A stretch of 64,000 bases of DNA from Acinetobacter baretiae. Lineage in GTDB: Bacteria; Pseudomonadota; Gammaproteobacteria; Pseudomonadales; Moraxellaceae. The notes beneath the pieces were generated by a model. It did no database searches. It was not told the DNA's origin and saw only the letters and a program-made list of their open reading frames with translations. Below are positions 46,797 through 56,012 of this stretch, piece by piece (position 1 is the stretch's first letter; each line of letters starts with the position of its first letter). Made by a program: the position numbers and the translations under genes. The stretch lies in assembly GCF_015627105.1 (NCBI RefSeq), contig NZ_VTDM01000008.1, positions 1-64,000 on the forward strand, given 5' to 3'.

Positions 46797-46818
46797 ATTG
46801 TCATAAAACATAATTAAA

Positions 46819-46847
46819 TCGTCATCAAGTTGTAACTTAATTGTCAT
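46819..46847 (+). promoter_or_regulatory. Pho box (three half-sites) upstream of pstS
   Basis: TCGTCAT (46819), TTGTAAC (46830) and TTGTCAT (46841) repeat every 11 bases with four-base spacers, a tandem PhoB layout. A further TTGTCAT starts at 46798, out of phase by one base. A -10-like TGTAAT (46863-46868) follows at the distance expected for PhoB-activated promoters. Confidence 0.82.
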
Positions 46848-46928
46848 AAAAATAAATCAGAATGTAATGAATTAAGCACGGTATCACATCACTTCACGAT
46901 AAGTAATGTAAGTTTGAGGCATTGAGAG

Positions 46929-47966
46929 ATGACAATGAAGTTAAGTAAAAAATATGCAACACTTGCGCTAGCAATTTCAGGTGTAGCTTTTGCTGCAAAT
47001 GTAAACGCTGCACGTGACACCATCCAAATTTCTGGTTCTTCAACTGTACTTCCGTATGCAAGTATTGTGGCTGAAGAATTCGGTAATACTTTTCCTCAAT
47101 TTAAAACACCTGTTGTCGGTTCAGGCGGTACATCTGGTGGCTTGAAGCAATTTTGTCAAGGTGTAGGTGATAACACGACAGATATTGCAAACGCTTCACG
47201 TAAAATCAAAGAAGCTGAACTTGAAAGCTGTCGTAAAGCAGGTGTTCGTCAAGTTCAAGAAATTAAAATCGGTTATGATGGTATTGTCTTTGCATCAAAC
47301 TCTTCAAAGCCTGCATTTAAATTAAAACCATATCATGTCTTCACTGCACTTGCAGCGCAATTGCCGTCAAATGGTAAACTGGTTGCGAACCCGTATACCC
47401 ATTGGAATCAAATTGATGCCTCTTTACCAAATGAGCCAATTACTCTTGTAATTCCGGCATCTAACCATGGTACACGTGAAGTGTTCCAAGAAAAAATGGT
47501 TGAAGCGGGTTGTGAAACTTACGAATATTATAAAAATCTACCTAAAGATGATCGTGCAAAAGCATGTTCTACTTTCCGTAAAGATGGCCGTGTTGTTGAA
47601 ATTTCTGGGGACTACACAGAAACATTGGCTCGCTTAAAAACATCACCAAATGCTGTAGGTGTTTTTGGTTTAGGCTTCTATGATCAAAACAAAGATCGTT
47701 TACGTGTTGCGACTGTAAATGGTGTAGAGCCAAGTGAGCATACAGTACTTAATGGCAGTTACCCTGTATCACGTCCTTTATTCTTCTATGTAAAAGGTGA
47801 GCATACAAAAGTGATTAAAGGCTTACCTCAATATGTTGAATTTTTCTTAAGCAAGAAAATTTCAGGTAAAGGATCTAAACTAGATAAAGCTGGTTTGATT
47901 TCTATGTCTGATGCTGAACGTGCACAAATACTTGCTGACTTTAAAGCTGGTAAATATGTAAAGTAA
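46929..47966 (+). CDS. pstS: Phosphate ABC transporter substrate-binding protein
   Basis: 345 residues. A signal peptide ends near residue 27 (ANVNA), so it is a periplasmic phosphate receptor. The phosphate-binding blocks are ISGSSTVLPYAS (about 33-44), VVGSGGTSGGLKQFC, IANASRKI and NHGTREVFQ. It is of the larger PstS-like type common in Pseudomonas and Acinetobacter rather than the E. coli type. The first gene of pstSCAB, behind a Pho box. The 79-bp gap to pstC holds a hairpin that can lower expression of the later genes and leave pstS in excess. Confidence 0.94.
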   Translation: MTMKLSKKYATLALAISGVAFAANVNAARDTIQISGSSTVLPYASIVAEEFGNTFPQFKTPVVGSGGTSGGLKQFCQGVGDNTTDIANASRKIKEAELESCRKAGVRQVQEIKIGYDGIVFASNSSKPAFKLKPYHVFTALAAQLPSNGKLVANPYTHWNQIDASLPNEPITLVIPASNHGTREVFQEKMVEAGCETYEYYKNLPKDDRAKACSTFRKDGRVVEISGDYTETLARLKTSPNAVGVFGLGFYDQNKDRLRVATVNGVEPSEHTVLNGSYPVSRPLFFYVKGEHTKVIKGLPQYVEFFLSKKISGKGSKLDKAGLISMSDAERAQILADFKAGKYVK

Positions 47967-47979
47967 CACAATATGTTTG

Positions 47980-48015
47980 AAGGTGAGGATGGGGTGACTC
48001 GTCCCCACCTTTTTT
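47980..48015 (+). terminator. Intercistronic hairpin between pstS and pstC
   Basis: AAGGTG and GGGG pair with CCCC and ACCTT, with a bulge on the left side, and a T-run follows. It is placed as a partial terminator that makes pstS more strongly expressed than pstCAB. Alternatively it stabilises the pstS mRNA end. Confidence 0.75.
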
Positions 48016-48045
48016 GGTTTTTATATAATACATAGCGGAGATGAT

Positions 48046-49425
48046 ATGAATCTGCTTCTTTTAGGTGTGTTACTTGCTGTTGTTGCGATTGGCTATCAGT
48101 TTGGACTGAAAAAAAGCCGTCATATTGCAGGTCAGGGCAATAATTCAGCAACATTACATTCAAGACCGGGTTACTACGGTGCACTTGTTGCATTATGGTG
48201 TGGTGTTCCAGCAATCCTTATTTTTGGTATTTGGAACTTTGTTGAACCAATGCTACTGCGCCAAATTGTTTTTTCTCAAGTGCCAGCAGATGTATTTTTA
48301 CATTTAGATGCTTCAAGCAAATCGGTTTTGCTTGATAGAGTTCAAGCGATTGCTTCTGGTTTCGGTGTAACAGATCAAGCACAACCTTATGAATTGATGG
48401 CGGCAGAACATTACTCTCGTGCCATGAAAATTGGTGATTATGCACAATTTGCAGTTGTTGTTTGTATTGCTTTGGCAGGATTGGTTTTTGCACATAAAAA
48501 AGTAACACAAAAATATCGTGCCAGAAATCATGTCGAAAAATTTACACGTATTGTGTTGGCTTTATGCTCAGGCGTTGCGATTTTGACGACCATTGGTATC
48601 GTCATGTCAATGTTTAGCGAAGCGCTCAGATTTTTCCATTTTGTCAGCCCTATGCAGTTTTTCTTTGGTACACAGTGGGACCCAGGATTTACTACAAGTG
48701 GCACCTCAGATGGTAGTTATGGTTTACTCCCTTTACTTTGGGGTACTTTGCTTGTAAGTGCCATTGCATTATTAGTTGCTATTCCTATTGGGTTATTTAT
48801 TGCTATTTATTTGGCTGAATATGCATCGCCTCGTTTGCGTGCTTGGACAAAGCCAGTGATTGAAATTTTGGCAGGTATTCCGACCATTGTATATGGTGTA
48901 TTTGCTTTGATGGTTGTTGGACCATTCTTTAAAGCCATGGGGGATATGGTTGGAATACATATTAATGCAACCAGCGCATTGACGGCAGGGTTTGTCATGG
49001 GGATTATGATTATCCCATTTGTATCATCATTGTCAGATGATATTATTACTCAAGTTCCTCGTGCGCTTAGAGATGGTTCATTAGGTTTAGGCTCAACCAA
49101 ATCGGAGACAATTCGTCAGGTTGTTCTACCAGCAGCTTTGCCAGGTATTGTCGGTGCATTTTTATTGGCTGCATCGCGTGCGATTGGTGAAACGATGATT
49201 GTGGTATTAGCCGCAGGTAATAGTCCGCTATTACAAATTAACCCACTCGAAGCGGTATCTACTGTAACGGTTACGATTGTGAACCAATTAACTGGTGATA
49301 CTGATTTCGCAAGCCCACAAGCATTAGTTGCGTTTGCACTAGGATTAACGTTGTTTGTGATTACTTTGGGTCTAAATATTATTGCACTGTACATTGTGCG
49401 TAAATACCGTGAGCAATACGAATGA
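48046..49425 (+). CDS. pstC: Phosphate ABC transporter permease PstC (long form)
   Basis: 459-residue inner-membrane permease. The C-terminal half is the standard permease core with the EAA-type loop (QVPRALRDGSLGLGSTKSETIRQVVLPAALPGIVGA) and five to six helices. The N-terminal half adds two further membrane segments and a soluble stretch (about 70-125). Long PstC proteins of this kind carry a DUF3708-type region. E. coli PstC is 319 residues. It works with PstA and PstB to move phosphate inward. Its stop overlaps the pstA start by four bases. Confidence 0.93.
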   Translation: MNLLLLGVLLAVVAIGYQFGLKKSRHIAGQGNNSATLHSRPGYYGALVALWCGVPAILIFGIWNFVEPMLLRQIVFSQVPADVFLHLDASSKSVLLDRVQAIASGFGVTDQAQPYELMAAEHYSRAMKIGDYAQFAVVVCIALAGLVFAHKKVTQKYRARNHVEKFTRIVLALCSGVAILTTIGIVMSMFSEALRFFHFVSPMQFFFGTQWDPGFTTSGTSDGSYGLLPLLWGTLLVSAIALLVAIPIGLFIAIYLAEYASPRLRAWTKPVIEILAGIPTIVYGVFALMVVGPFFKAMGDMVGIHINATSALTAGFVMGIMIIPFVSSLSDDIITQVPRALRDGSLGLGSTKSETIRQVVLPAALPGIVGAFLLAASRAIGETMIVVLAAGNSPLLQINPLEAVSTVTVTIVNQLTGDTDFASPQALVAFALGLTLFVITLGLNIIALYIVRKYREQYE

Positions 49426-50810
49426 GTATGAATAATAGTTCTGCAGATGCCGCATTGGTTGGCCAATCATCGATGAGTAAAAAGCAAGAAAGAAAGCAAA
49501 TTATTATAGACTCTTTATCTAAGCGTCATAGTAAAGAAAAGCGTTTTAAACTTTTAGGTTTATTGTCAGTAATCGCAGGCCTTTTGTTTGTCGCACTTTT
49601 ATTTGGAAGTATTTTGTATAAAGGGTTGCCTGCATTTTGGCAAACGAGTATGAGTGTTCCTGTATATTTTGACCCTAAAGTGGTTGATGCGGGCGCCCCA
49701 CCTGTGAAGAAATCAGGTGAAACGCCTGCTGTTTATCAAGAACGTTATGTAGATTGGCAAACCAAAATGAGCATGGTGGATTGGGATGCGTTGATCACAC
49801 ATGCTTTAGTGGCCAAGGATAAATCGTTGGCAGGTAAAGAAAGTGATCTATCAAGTATTTATACCAGCTCAGAAACGTATCGTTTACGTGATATGGTGTT
49901 TGCAGATCCAAGTTTAGTGGGTAAAACAATTGATTTAAAATTTTTAGCAGATGCTAACGTAGATGTGTGGTTGTCAGGCAAAATTGATCGTAGTTTACCT
50001 GCTGAACAGCAACAGCTGAGCCCTGAGATTCGCCAGTTGGCAGATCAAATGAAAGCACAGGGAATTTTAGAAAACAGTTTTAATTTTCAAATTTTCACAA
50101 ATACAGATTCTAGAAGTTCTCCTGCAAGTAGTGGTCTAGCAGGCGCATTTATGGGTTCTTTATTTATGATGCTGATTGTTATCTTTATTTCTATTCCAAT
50201 TGGTGTGGCAAGTGCTATTTATCTTGAAGAGTTTGCAAAGAAAAACTTAATTACAGATATTATTGAAGTAAACATCAATAATTTAGCGGCAGTACCATCT
50301 ATTGTATTTGGTTTGTTAGGGGCCTCTATTTTTATTGGTTGGATGCATTTACCATTGTCTGCACCTTTAGTTGGTGGTTTGGTATTAAGCTTGATGACAT
50401 TGCCTACGGTAATTATTACCACAAGAGCATCATTAAAAGCTGTACCACCATCGATTCGTCAAGCAGCACAAGGTTTGGGTGCTTCGAATGTACAAACTGT
50501 GTTTCATCACGTTTTGCCACTTGCTTTACCTGGTATTTTAACAGGTGCTATTATTGGTGTGGCACAAGCTCTAGGTGAAACAGCCCCATTATTGTTGATT
50601 GGTATGAGTGCATTTGTGGCCAGTGTTCCAACAACACCGTTAGATCAATCGACTGCATTACCTGTACAAGTATTCTTGTGGCAAGGTAATGAATTACGTA
50701 ACTTCTTTGAAGGGCGTACGGCTGCAGCAATTATCGTATTGCTTGCAATGATGATCGGACTAAATAGTTTAGCAATTTGGTTACGAAAGAAATTTGAAGT
50801 ACGCTGGTAA
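49422..50810 (+). CDS. pstA: Phosphate ABC transporter permease PstA (long form)
   Basis: 462 residues. A cytoplasmic N-terminus (1-45), TM1 (about 46-70) and then a periplasmic insert of about 170 residues (a DUF3333-like region) come before the permease core. The core begins near residue 240 and has the EAA loop (PPSIRQAAQGLGASNVQTVFHHVLPLALPGILTG). E. coli PstA has 296 residues and lacks the insert. Long PstC and long PstA occur together here, suggesting that their extra domains interact. The ATG lies within the pstC end (ATGA). Confidence 0.92.
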   Translation: MSMNNSSADAALVGQSSMSKKQERKQIIIDSLSKRHSKEKRFKLLGLLSVIAGLLFVALLFGSILYKGLPAFWQTSMSVPVYFDPKVVDAGAPPVKKSGETPAVYQERYVDWQTKMSMVDWDALITHALVAKDKSLAGKESDLSSIYTSSETYRLRDMVFADPSLVGKTIDLKFLADANVDVWLSGKIDRSLPAEQQQLSPEIRQLADQMKAQGILENSFNFQIFTNTDSRSSPASSGLAGAFMGSLFMMLIVIFISIPIGVASAIYLEEFAKKNLITDIIEVNINNLAAVPSIVFGLLGASIFIGWMHLPLSAPLVGGLVLSLMTLPTVIITTRASLKAVPPSIRQAAQGLGASNVQTVFHHVLPLALPGILTGAIIGVAQALGETAPLLLIGMSAFVASVPTTPLDQSTALPVQVFLWQGNELRNFFEGRTAAAIIVLLAMMIGLNSLAIWLRKKFEVRW

Positions 50811-50825
50811 TTGGGAAATTTTAAT

Positions 50826-51734
50826 ATGACAATCAACAATACGTTAGAGCCAACTCGCACACAAGAGAAGGAAAGTCAGGTGCAATTACAGTCAGAGACA
50901 AATCAAGATCAGCCTAAAATCAGTATTGGTAGTTTTGATCAAGCGAAAGCTTCTGAGAAGTCAGCAGATCAAACGAAAGAAGTGAAAATTAGTGCTCAAG
51001 ATGTTCATGTTTACTATGGTGAAGCAGAAGCAATTAAGGGCATTGATATTGATGTGTATCAAAATGAAGTCATTGCATTTATTGGACCATCAGGTTGTGG
51101 TAAATCTACATTCTTACGTACATTAAACCGTATGAACGATACGATCGATACGTGTCGTGTTACAGGCAAAGTTCTCTTAGATCAACAAGATATATATGAT
51201 CCAAGTTTGGATGTAGTATTGCTTCGTGCGCAAGTGGGTATGGTCTTCCAAAAACCAAATCCATTTCCAAAGTCAATTTTTGATAACGTGGCTTATGGCC
51301 CAAAATTGCATGGCTTAGCACGTAATAAATATGACTTAGAAGAAATTGTTGAAAACAGCTTACGTAAAGCAGGTCTATGGGAAGAAGTTAAAGAACGTCT
51401 TAATCAACCAGGTACAGGTTTATCTGGTGGTCAACAACAACGTTTATGTATTGCACGTACCATTGCTGTGAGCCCAGAGGTGATTTTAATGGATGAGCCT
51501 TGTTCTGCGCTCGATCCAATTGCAACTGCAAAGGTAGAAGAGCTAATTTCTGAACTCTCTGATCAGTACACAATTGCGATTGTAACGCATTCAATGCAAC
51601 AGGCAGCTCGTGTATCTCACCGTACAGCGTACTTTCACTTAGGTGATCTTATTGAAGTCAACTCGACTGAAAAAGTATTTACTCAACCAGATCATGAGTT
51701 AACAGAAGCGTATATTACAGGTCGTTTTGGTTAA
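50826..51734 (+). CDS. pstB: Phosphate ABC transporter ATPase
   Basis: 302 residues. A hydrophilic, Gln/Glu-rich N-terminal extension of about 50 residues precedes the ATPase domain, which E. coli PstB lacks. Walker [11 protein letters not shown]-loop [10 protein letters not shown], signature LSGGQQQR and Walker [14 protein letters not shown] are all intact. YEVPAF-like family ends are replaced by [19 protein letters not shown], typical of PstB. The frame opens at a TTG, but GGGAAA before the ATG at 50826 decides the start. It powers phosphate import. phoU, phoB and phoR are not in the window. Confidence 0.95.
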   Translation: MTINNTLEPTRTQEKESQVQLQSETNQDQPKISIGSFDQAKASEKSADQTKEVKISAQDVHVYYGEAEAIKGIDIDVYQNEVIAFIGPSGCGKSTFLRTLNRMNDTIDTCRVTGKVLLDQQDIYDPSLDVVLLRAQVGMVFQKPNPFPKSIFDNVAYGPKLHGLARNKYDLEEIVENSLRKAGLWEEVKERLNQPGTGLSGGQQQRLCIARTIAVSPEVILMDEPCSALDPIATAKVEELISELSDQYTIAIVTHSMQQAARVSHRTAYFHLGDLIEVNSTEKVFTQPDHELTEAYITGRFG

Positions 51735-51754
51735 TTAATACCAAATATCTGTAT

Positions 51755-51788
51755 AAAAAAGCTGGCTTAGTATAGGCCAGCTTTTTTT
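51755..51788 (+). terminator. Terminator after pstB
   Basis: AAAAAAGCTGGC pairs with GCCAGCTTTTTTT across a nine-base loop. Confidence 0.92.
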
Positions 51789-51864
51789 ATGATGATGATA
51801 CAATTTTCCTTCGATCATAAAGTGTTATGCTATAGCGTCTTTAATTTAACTCAAATGGCATACT

Positions 51865-52419
51865 ATGTACGAGTTTGATGCTTTAGTTTTTATTGGTCGC
51901 TTTCAGCCTTTTCATAATGCACATTTAAAAACTATAGAAATTGCACTACAACAGAGTGCACAGGTGATTATTGCTTTAGGTTCTGTACAAGAAGAACGAT
52001 CCGTAAAAAATCCTTTTTTTGCACACGAACGAGAGCAAATGATTTTAAAGAGTTTACCTTTAATACAGCAAAAACGAATAACTTTCATTCACTTAATTGA
52101 TGTTCATAATGATCAAAAATGGGTTCAGCAAGTTAAAGATAAAGTATATGCGCAGGTAGAACCCTCAAAAAAAATAGGCCTCATTGGACATTTTAAGGAC
52201 AACTCATCATATTATTTGGCGCTTTTTTCAGAATGGCAATTGTTAGAATTGGACAATTTAGAAAATTTTCTATCTGCAACAGATATTCGAAACTCATATT
52301 ATGATGGTAGAATTTTAAAAGAACGTTTACCTTTAGCAACGATGACTTTTTTAGATCATTTTATAAAAACATTAGATTATCAGCATTTAAAACAAATATG
52401 GACTGATGAAAATCAGTAA
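51865..52419 (+). CDS. nadM: Nicotinamide-nucleotide adenylyltransferase (NadM type)
   Basis: 184 residues of the nucleotidyltransferase fold. GRFQPFHNAH at 11-20 gives the (H/T)xGH-like ATP site, and LSATDIRNSYYDGR near 152 is the ISxTxxR-type motif. NadM enzymes join NMN (or NaMN) with ATP to give NAD. In many bacteria this domain is fused to a Nudix hydrolase; here the protein ends after the transferase domain, as in Acinetobacter, where NadM takes part in the NMN route. No other pyridine-salvage gene is adjacent. The YceI gene lies 27 bases downstream and may be co-transcribed. Confidence 0.85.
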   Translation: MYEFDALVFIGRFQPFHNAHLKTIEIALQQSAQVIIALGSVQEERSVKNPFFAHEREQMILKSLPLIQQKRITFIHLIDVHNDQKWVQQVKDKVYAQVEPSKKIGLIGHFKDNSSYYLALFSEWQLLELDNLENFLSATDIRNSYYDGRILKERLPLATMTFLDHFIKTLDYQHLKQIWTDENQ

Positions 52420-52446
52420 TATGTCTTCACTTAAAAGGTAGTTCAA

Positions 52447-52998
52447 ATGTATAAGTCGCTGTTATGTTTAATGACGTTATGTGCTATAACTACAAATTAT
52501 GCTCAAGCACAAAGTTACCAATTGGCGAAAAATGGTAGTGTTGGTTTTTATATTAAAAAATTTGCGATAAAAGTACTACAAGCAGAGTTTGAACAGGTAG
52601 ATTCGCATATAGATTTTGATGCTACACGATTATCGCAGAGTCACATGTCTTTTGTGATGAAAGTAGATAGTTTGAAATTAAGTAATGATGCATTACATGA
52701 TATGGTTTTAGGCCCTGATGTATTCAATGTACAACAATATAAAGATATTATCTTTGAAAGTACAGAGATTCAAAATATTGGGGAGCACAACTATCATGTT
52801 CTAGGTCATTTAACGATTAAAGGAAAAACAAAACCAGTGGTTTTCGATACGCAAATTATTCCAACCACGCAAAACAATCGTTTTATATTTAAAGCAAATA
52901 CGCAAATTCAGAGCCATAATTTTGCAATGAAGTCAAAATTTGGTTCATTAACAGACCAAGTGAATATTTTTGTAGATGGAGAGCTTATTGCTAAATAA
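52447..52998 (+). CDS. YceI-family periplasmic lipocalin-like protein
   Basis: 183 residues. A signal peptide (1-21, ending in YAQA) is followed by a single YceI domain of beta strands. Family blocks: VGFYIKKFAIKVLQAEF, SLKLSNDALHDMVLGPDVFNVQQY (about 76-99), FESTEIQ and LTIKGKTKPVVFD. YceI proteins bind isoprenoid or amphiphilic molecules, such as polyprenyl chains, in the periplasm; the natural ligand here is unknown. AAAAGG stands before the ATG. It is convergent with the peroxiredoxin gene, with 14 bases between the stops. Confidence 0.9.
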   Translation: MYKSLLCLMTLCAITTNYAQAQSYQLAKNGSVGFYIKKFAIKVLQAEFEQVDSHIDFDATRLSQSHMSFVMKVDSLKLSNDALHDMVLGPDVFNVQQYKDIIFESTEIQNIGEHNYHVLGHLTIKGKTKPVVFDTQIIPTTQNNRFIFKANTQIQSHNFAMKSKFGSLTDQVNIFVDGELIAK

Positions 52999-53012
52999 GC
53001 TCTCGTACTGCT

Positions 53013-53483
53013 TTATATACTCGTTTGTTGTAATTTCTTGAGATCTTCAAGAATCTGTTCTGCATGACCTGCTGCTTTGACCTTACGGTAGCTCTGTACC
53101 AATTTACCATGATGGAAAATGAAAGTTGAGCGTTCAATCCCGAACACTTTTTTGCCATACATATTTTTTTCTTTAATCACATCGAAGTATTTACATAATA
53201 CTTCTTCTTTATCACTAATAAGATCGATAGTTAAACCCTGTTTAGCAATAAAGTTTTGATGTGTTTTTACAGAATCTCTAGAGACGCCAATCACTTGTGC
53301 ATCTAGTTGTTTGAATTGGTCAAGAATACAAGAAAAACCAACCGCTTGAGTGGTACAGCCTGATGTTGAATCTTTTGGATAAAAATAAAGAATTAACCAT
53401 GGTGAAGAAATCGTGGTTAAATCAATTTCACCCGTAGCGGTATGAAACGTTTGTTGGGGTAGAATCATATTTTCGTCTGACAT
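53013..53483 (-). CDS. bcp: Peroxiredoxin of the Bcp/PrxQ family
   Basis: 156-residue thioredoxin-fold peroxidase that reduces hydrogen and organic peroxides in the cytoplasm. The peroxidatic Cys43 is in DSTSGCTTQ. The usual resolving Cys five residues on (E. coli Cys50) is replaced by Val48; instead Cys52 lies nine residues on, and Cys97 (EEVLCKYF) is at the place of E. coli Cys99. The C-terminal block KNMYGKKVFGIERSTFIF is typical. Which Cys resolves is not clear from sequence. It is in one direction with the Cys-containing periplasmic protein, which has its start upstream. Confidence 0.9.
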   Translation of the reverse strand: MSDENMILPQQTFHTATGEIDLTTISSPWLILYFYPKDSTSGCTTQAVGFSCILDQFKQLDAQVIGVSRDSVKTHQNFIAKQGLTIDLISDKEEVLCKYFDVIKEKNMYGKKVFGIERSTFIFHHGKLVQSYRKVKAAGHAEQILEDLKKLQQTSI

Positions 53484-53503
53484 AAATGTAGTACTCTTAA
53501 CAG

Positions 53504-53531
53504 AAAACTAGCCACGAATGTGGCTAGTTTT
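53504..53531. terminator. Terminator between the peroxiredoxin and the periplasmic protein gene
   Basis: AAAACTAGCCAC and GTGGCTAGTTTT are perfect 12-base complements around GAAT. On the minus strand it ends the upstream (53954-53547) gene. Confidence 0.88.
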
Positions 53532-53546
53532 AAAGCATAGAACGTA

Positions 53547-53954
53547 TTATTGAGCAGCTTGTGGTTGAGCAGCTTGTTGTTTCATGGCTTCTTCAGTCAG
53601 TGCTTTGAGTTTAGAGGTCAATTGAGGGCCAAAACAGGTTTGTACGGCAGCATTTTGTTGCTGAATAAACGGTAAAGAACTTGGGCTTTTCTTTTGGTTG
53701 ACTGTGCTGATAATTTGCCATTCTTGTGCTTTTGTAATTTTACCTTCAGCATCTACTTGGCAAGTACAGAATTTGTCGGCTTCGCTAGAGCTTAATTTAC
53801 CTGCTTTAGTTGCACTTTCTTTACAGTTACTAATCAATGTGCCACGAACATTGCTACTTTTAGATGGATCTTGTGCTGCATGTGTTGCTGTTGCAACAAA
53901 ACCCATTGATGCAACAAGTGCAGATAAAACTAATTTTGATTGTAAAAATTTCAT
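53547..53954 (-). CDS. Small exported protein with four cysteines, unknown function
   Basis: 135 residues. A signal peptide ends at THAA (residue 27). The mature part has four Cys: C44, C63 and C65 (FCTCQ) and C107 (QTCFGP), enough for two disulphides. The C-terminus is Gln/Ala-rich (EEAMKQQAAQPQAAQ). Helical character is likely. I do not recognise a family; similar short exported proteins occur in Acinetobacter. The gene is monocistronic by its terminator. Function unknown. Confidence 0.75.
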   Translation of the reverse strand: MKFLQSKLVLSALVASMGFVATATHAAQDPSKSSNVRGTLISNCKESATKAGKLSSSEADKFCTCQVDAEGKITKAQEWQIISTVNQKKSPSSLPFIQQQNAAVQTCFGPQLTSKLKALTEEAMKQQAAQPQAAQ

Positions 53955-54177
53955 AAATATACCTTGTTATGTCAGTCTTATCGTACCGTTATGAGGCTAC
54001 AACACTAAAAATACAATAACGGTACCTGATGACAGTATGAACTGTGAAGTGCCATTTACTTACTAGTCTACACTATGTTGCGTATCGAGTAGATCATATT
54101 CGTTTTGCATAAATGTAACAAAGACTTGAGTGCTTTACAGAGCACTTTTCTATGTCATTTTTTATTCATGAGTGACT

Positions 54178-54891
54178 TTAACGCCCTGTTTCATCTTGCC
54201 ATAGTAGCTTATGGAGCTGAAGTTGAAAGCGTACAGGAAGTTGATCATCTAATAACCATTGTGCTAAGTCACGAGCAAATTGAGGAAGCTTAGCTTGACC
54301 TTTTTCAACTGCAAAAGCAGGTGAAAACCACACGGTATTTACTTTTTTATTGAGTTGGTAAGATAATACTTGTTGTTTTGACCATTCATAGTCAATTTGG
54401 TTGCAGATCACAAATTTAATCTGATCTTTGGTGGTCAGGTAGTCTAGATTGCTCATCATATTACGATGGTCTTCGCCAGAAGTTGGTGTTTTTAAATCGA
54501 GTACTTTAGACACTCGAGAGTCAACTTTTGATACGTCAAGTGCTCCACTTGTTTCTAGTGATACCTCAAAACCTAGATCACATAATTGATGCAGTAGGGT
54601 AATGCAGTTTGGTTGTGCAAGGGGTTCACCACCTGTAACACAAATATAAGGGGTATTGTAACTTTTTGCTGTTTCTATAATAGATTCAAGGGATTGTCGC
54701 TGACCTCCATCGAAAGAGTAGGTCGTATCACAATAAGTACATCTAAGCGGACAACCTGTTAAGCGTATAAATACAGTCGGTAATCCTGCAGCATCTGCCT
54801 CGCCTTGGAGTGAGTAAAAAATTTCTGTAATTTTTAGCCCTGCAGTGGGGTCTGTTACAGGAATAGCTTTAGAGCGACGTAACGCGTTCAT
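54178..54891 (-). CDS. queE: 7-carboxy-7-deazaguanine synthase
   Basis: 237-residue radical SAM enzyme that contracts 6-carboxytetrahydropterin to 7-carboxy-7-deazaguanine on the way to queuosine. The cluster motif CPLRCTYC is at 47-54 (Cys47, Cys51, Cys54, the CxxxCxxC form of radical SAM). FIRLTGCPLRC and the CVTGGEPL glycine motif are family blocks. The frame opens at TTG 54897, but the ATG at 54891 is preferred; neither has a clear ribosome site. queC and queD are not adjacent. Adjacent dapD is a separate unit. Confidence 0.92.
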   Translation of the reverse strand: MNALRRSKAIPVTDPTAGLKITEIFYSLQGEADAAGLPTVFIRLTGCPLRCTYCDTTYSFDGGQRQSLESIIETAKSYNTPYICVTGGEPLAQPNCITLLHQLCDLGFEVSLETSGALDVSKVDSRVSKVLDLKTPTSGEDHRNMMSNLDYLTTKDQIKFVICNQIDYEWSKQQVLSYQLNKKVNTVWFSPAFAVEKGQAKLPQFARDLAQWLLDDQLPVRFQLQLHKLLWQDETGR

Positions 54892-54968
54892 ACACAATAA
54901 TAACCATATTTTAAAAGAAAAAAATCTCTACGACCTTTTGATCGTAGAGACTTGGTAAAAACTAAATA

Positions 54969-55790
54969 TTAGTCTTCACGTAAAAGATCGTTTAAGCTCG
55001 TTTTAGCACGTGTTTGTGCATCAACTTTTTTCACGATAATGGCAGCATATAGGCTATATTTTCCATCTTTAGACGGTAAACTACCAGGAACAACAACAGA
55101 GCCAGCAGGCACACGACCGTAATGAATCTCACCTGTAGCACGATCATAAATGCGAGTTGATTGGCCGATATAAACACCCATAGAGATAACAGCGCCTTCT
55201 TCAACAATCACACCTTCAACAATCTCTGAGCGTGCGCCAATAAAGCAGTTGTCTTCAATGATGGTTGGGTTTGCTTGTAATGGCTCAAGTACACCACCAA
55301 TTCCAACACCACCAGATAAATGTACGTTTTTACCAATTTGTGCGCATGAACCAACAGTGGCCCATGTATCAACCATTGTATTTTCATCAACATATGCACC
55401 AATGTTGACGTAAGATGGCATAAGCACGACATTTTTCGCTTGAAAACTGCCACGACGTGCTACTGCAGGAGGTACAACACGAACGCCTGCTTCTTTAAAT
55501 TGAGCTTCTGTCCAACCTGCAAATTTCGTGTCAACTTTGTCAAAAAATGCAAGGTCGCCAGCGTCAACAGGTTTGTTATCATTCAGTTTAAATGATAAAA
55601 GCACCGCTTTTTTTAACCACTGATGAACAACCCATTCACCTTCAATTTTTTCTGCTACACGCAGTGAACCGTTGTCTAAACCTTGTATTGCTTGTTCGAC
55701 AGCCTGACGAATATCTGCTGAACAATCGGCAGCAGTAAAGTTTGCGCGGTTTTCAAAAGCCTGTTCAATAATCGTTGATAGTTCAGACAT
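54969..55790 (-). CDS. dapD: 2,3,4,5-tetrahydropyridine-2,6-dicarboxylate N-succinyltransferase
   Basis: 273 residues (274 in E. coli). It transfers a succinyl group from succinyl-CoA to tetrahydrodipicolinate in lysine and diaminopimelate synthesis. The left-handed beta-helix hexapeptide repeats run from about 110 to 230 ([37 protein letters not shown]). The C-terminal [24 protein letters not shown] is typical. A GTG two codons upstream also opens the frame, but [13 protein letters not shown] is the family start and TGGAATAAG precedes it. Confidence 0.96.
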   Translation of the reverse strand: MSELSTIIEQAFENRANFTAADCSADIRQAVEQAIQGLDNGSLRVAEKIEGEWVVHQWLKKAVLLSFKLNDNKPVDAGDLAFFDKVDTKFAGWTEAQFKEAGVRVVPPAVARRGSFQAKNVVLMPSYVNIGAYVDENTMVDTWATVGSCAQIGKNVHLSGGVGIGGVLEPLQANPTIIEDNCFIGARSEIVEGVIVEEGAVISMGVYIGQSTRIYDRATGEIHYGRVPAGSVVVPGSLPSKDGKYSLYAAIIVKKVDAQTRAKTSLNDLLRED

Positions 55791-56012
55791 AATCACTTAT
55801 TCCAAATCTAGTTTATAAAATGGGCTTAATTTTACACTAAAAAATACTTTTGCGGGCTGAATTTTTTACAAGCACGAAAAGAAAGTCGATGTCTGCATAA
55901 TTTAAACACTTATATGATAAAACTTAAGCCATAATAAACAATAACGATGAACTATAGAGTATTGGGTGTATAACGTATGTGCTGGAAAACGGCTTAAAGT
56001 GAGCTATGGTCA

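Noticed and set aside
53549-53582. Short direct repeat near the end of the four-Cys protein gene
   Set aside because: It is explained by the Gln/Ala-rich coding tail (QAAQPQAAQ).
54105-54293. 62-codon plus-strand frame at the 3' end of queE
   Set aside because: It is antisense to queE and has no recognised motif.
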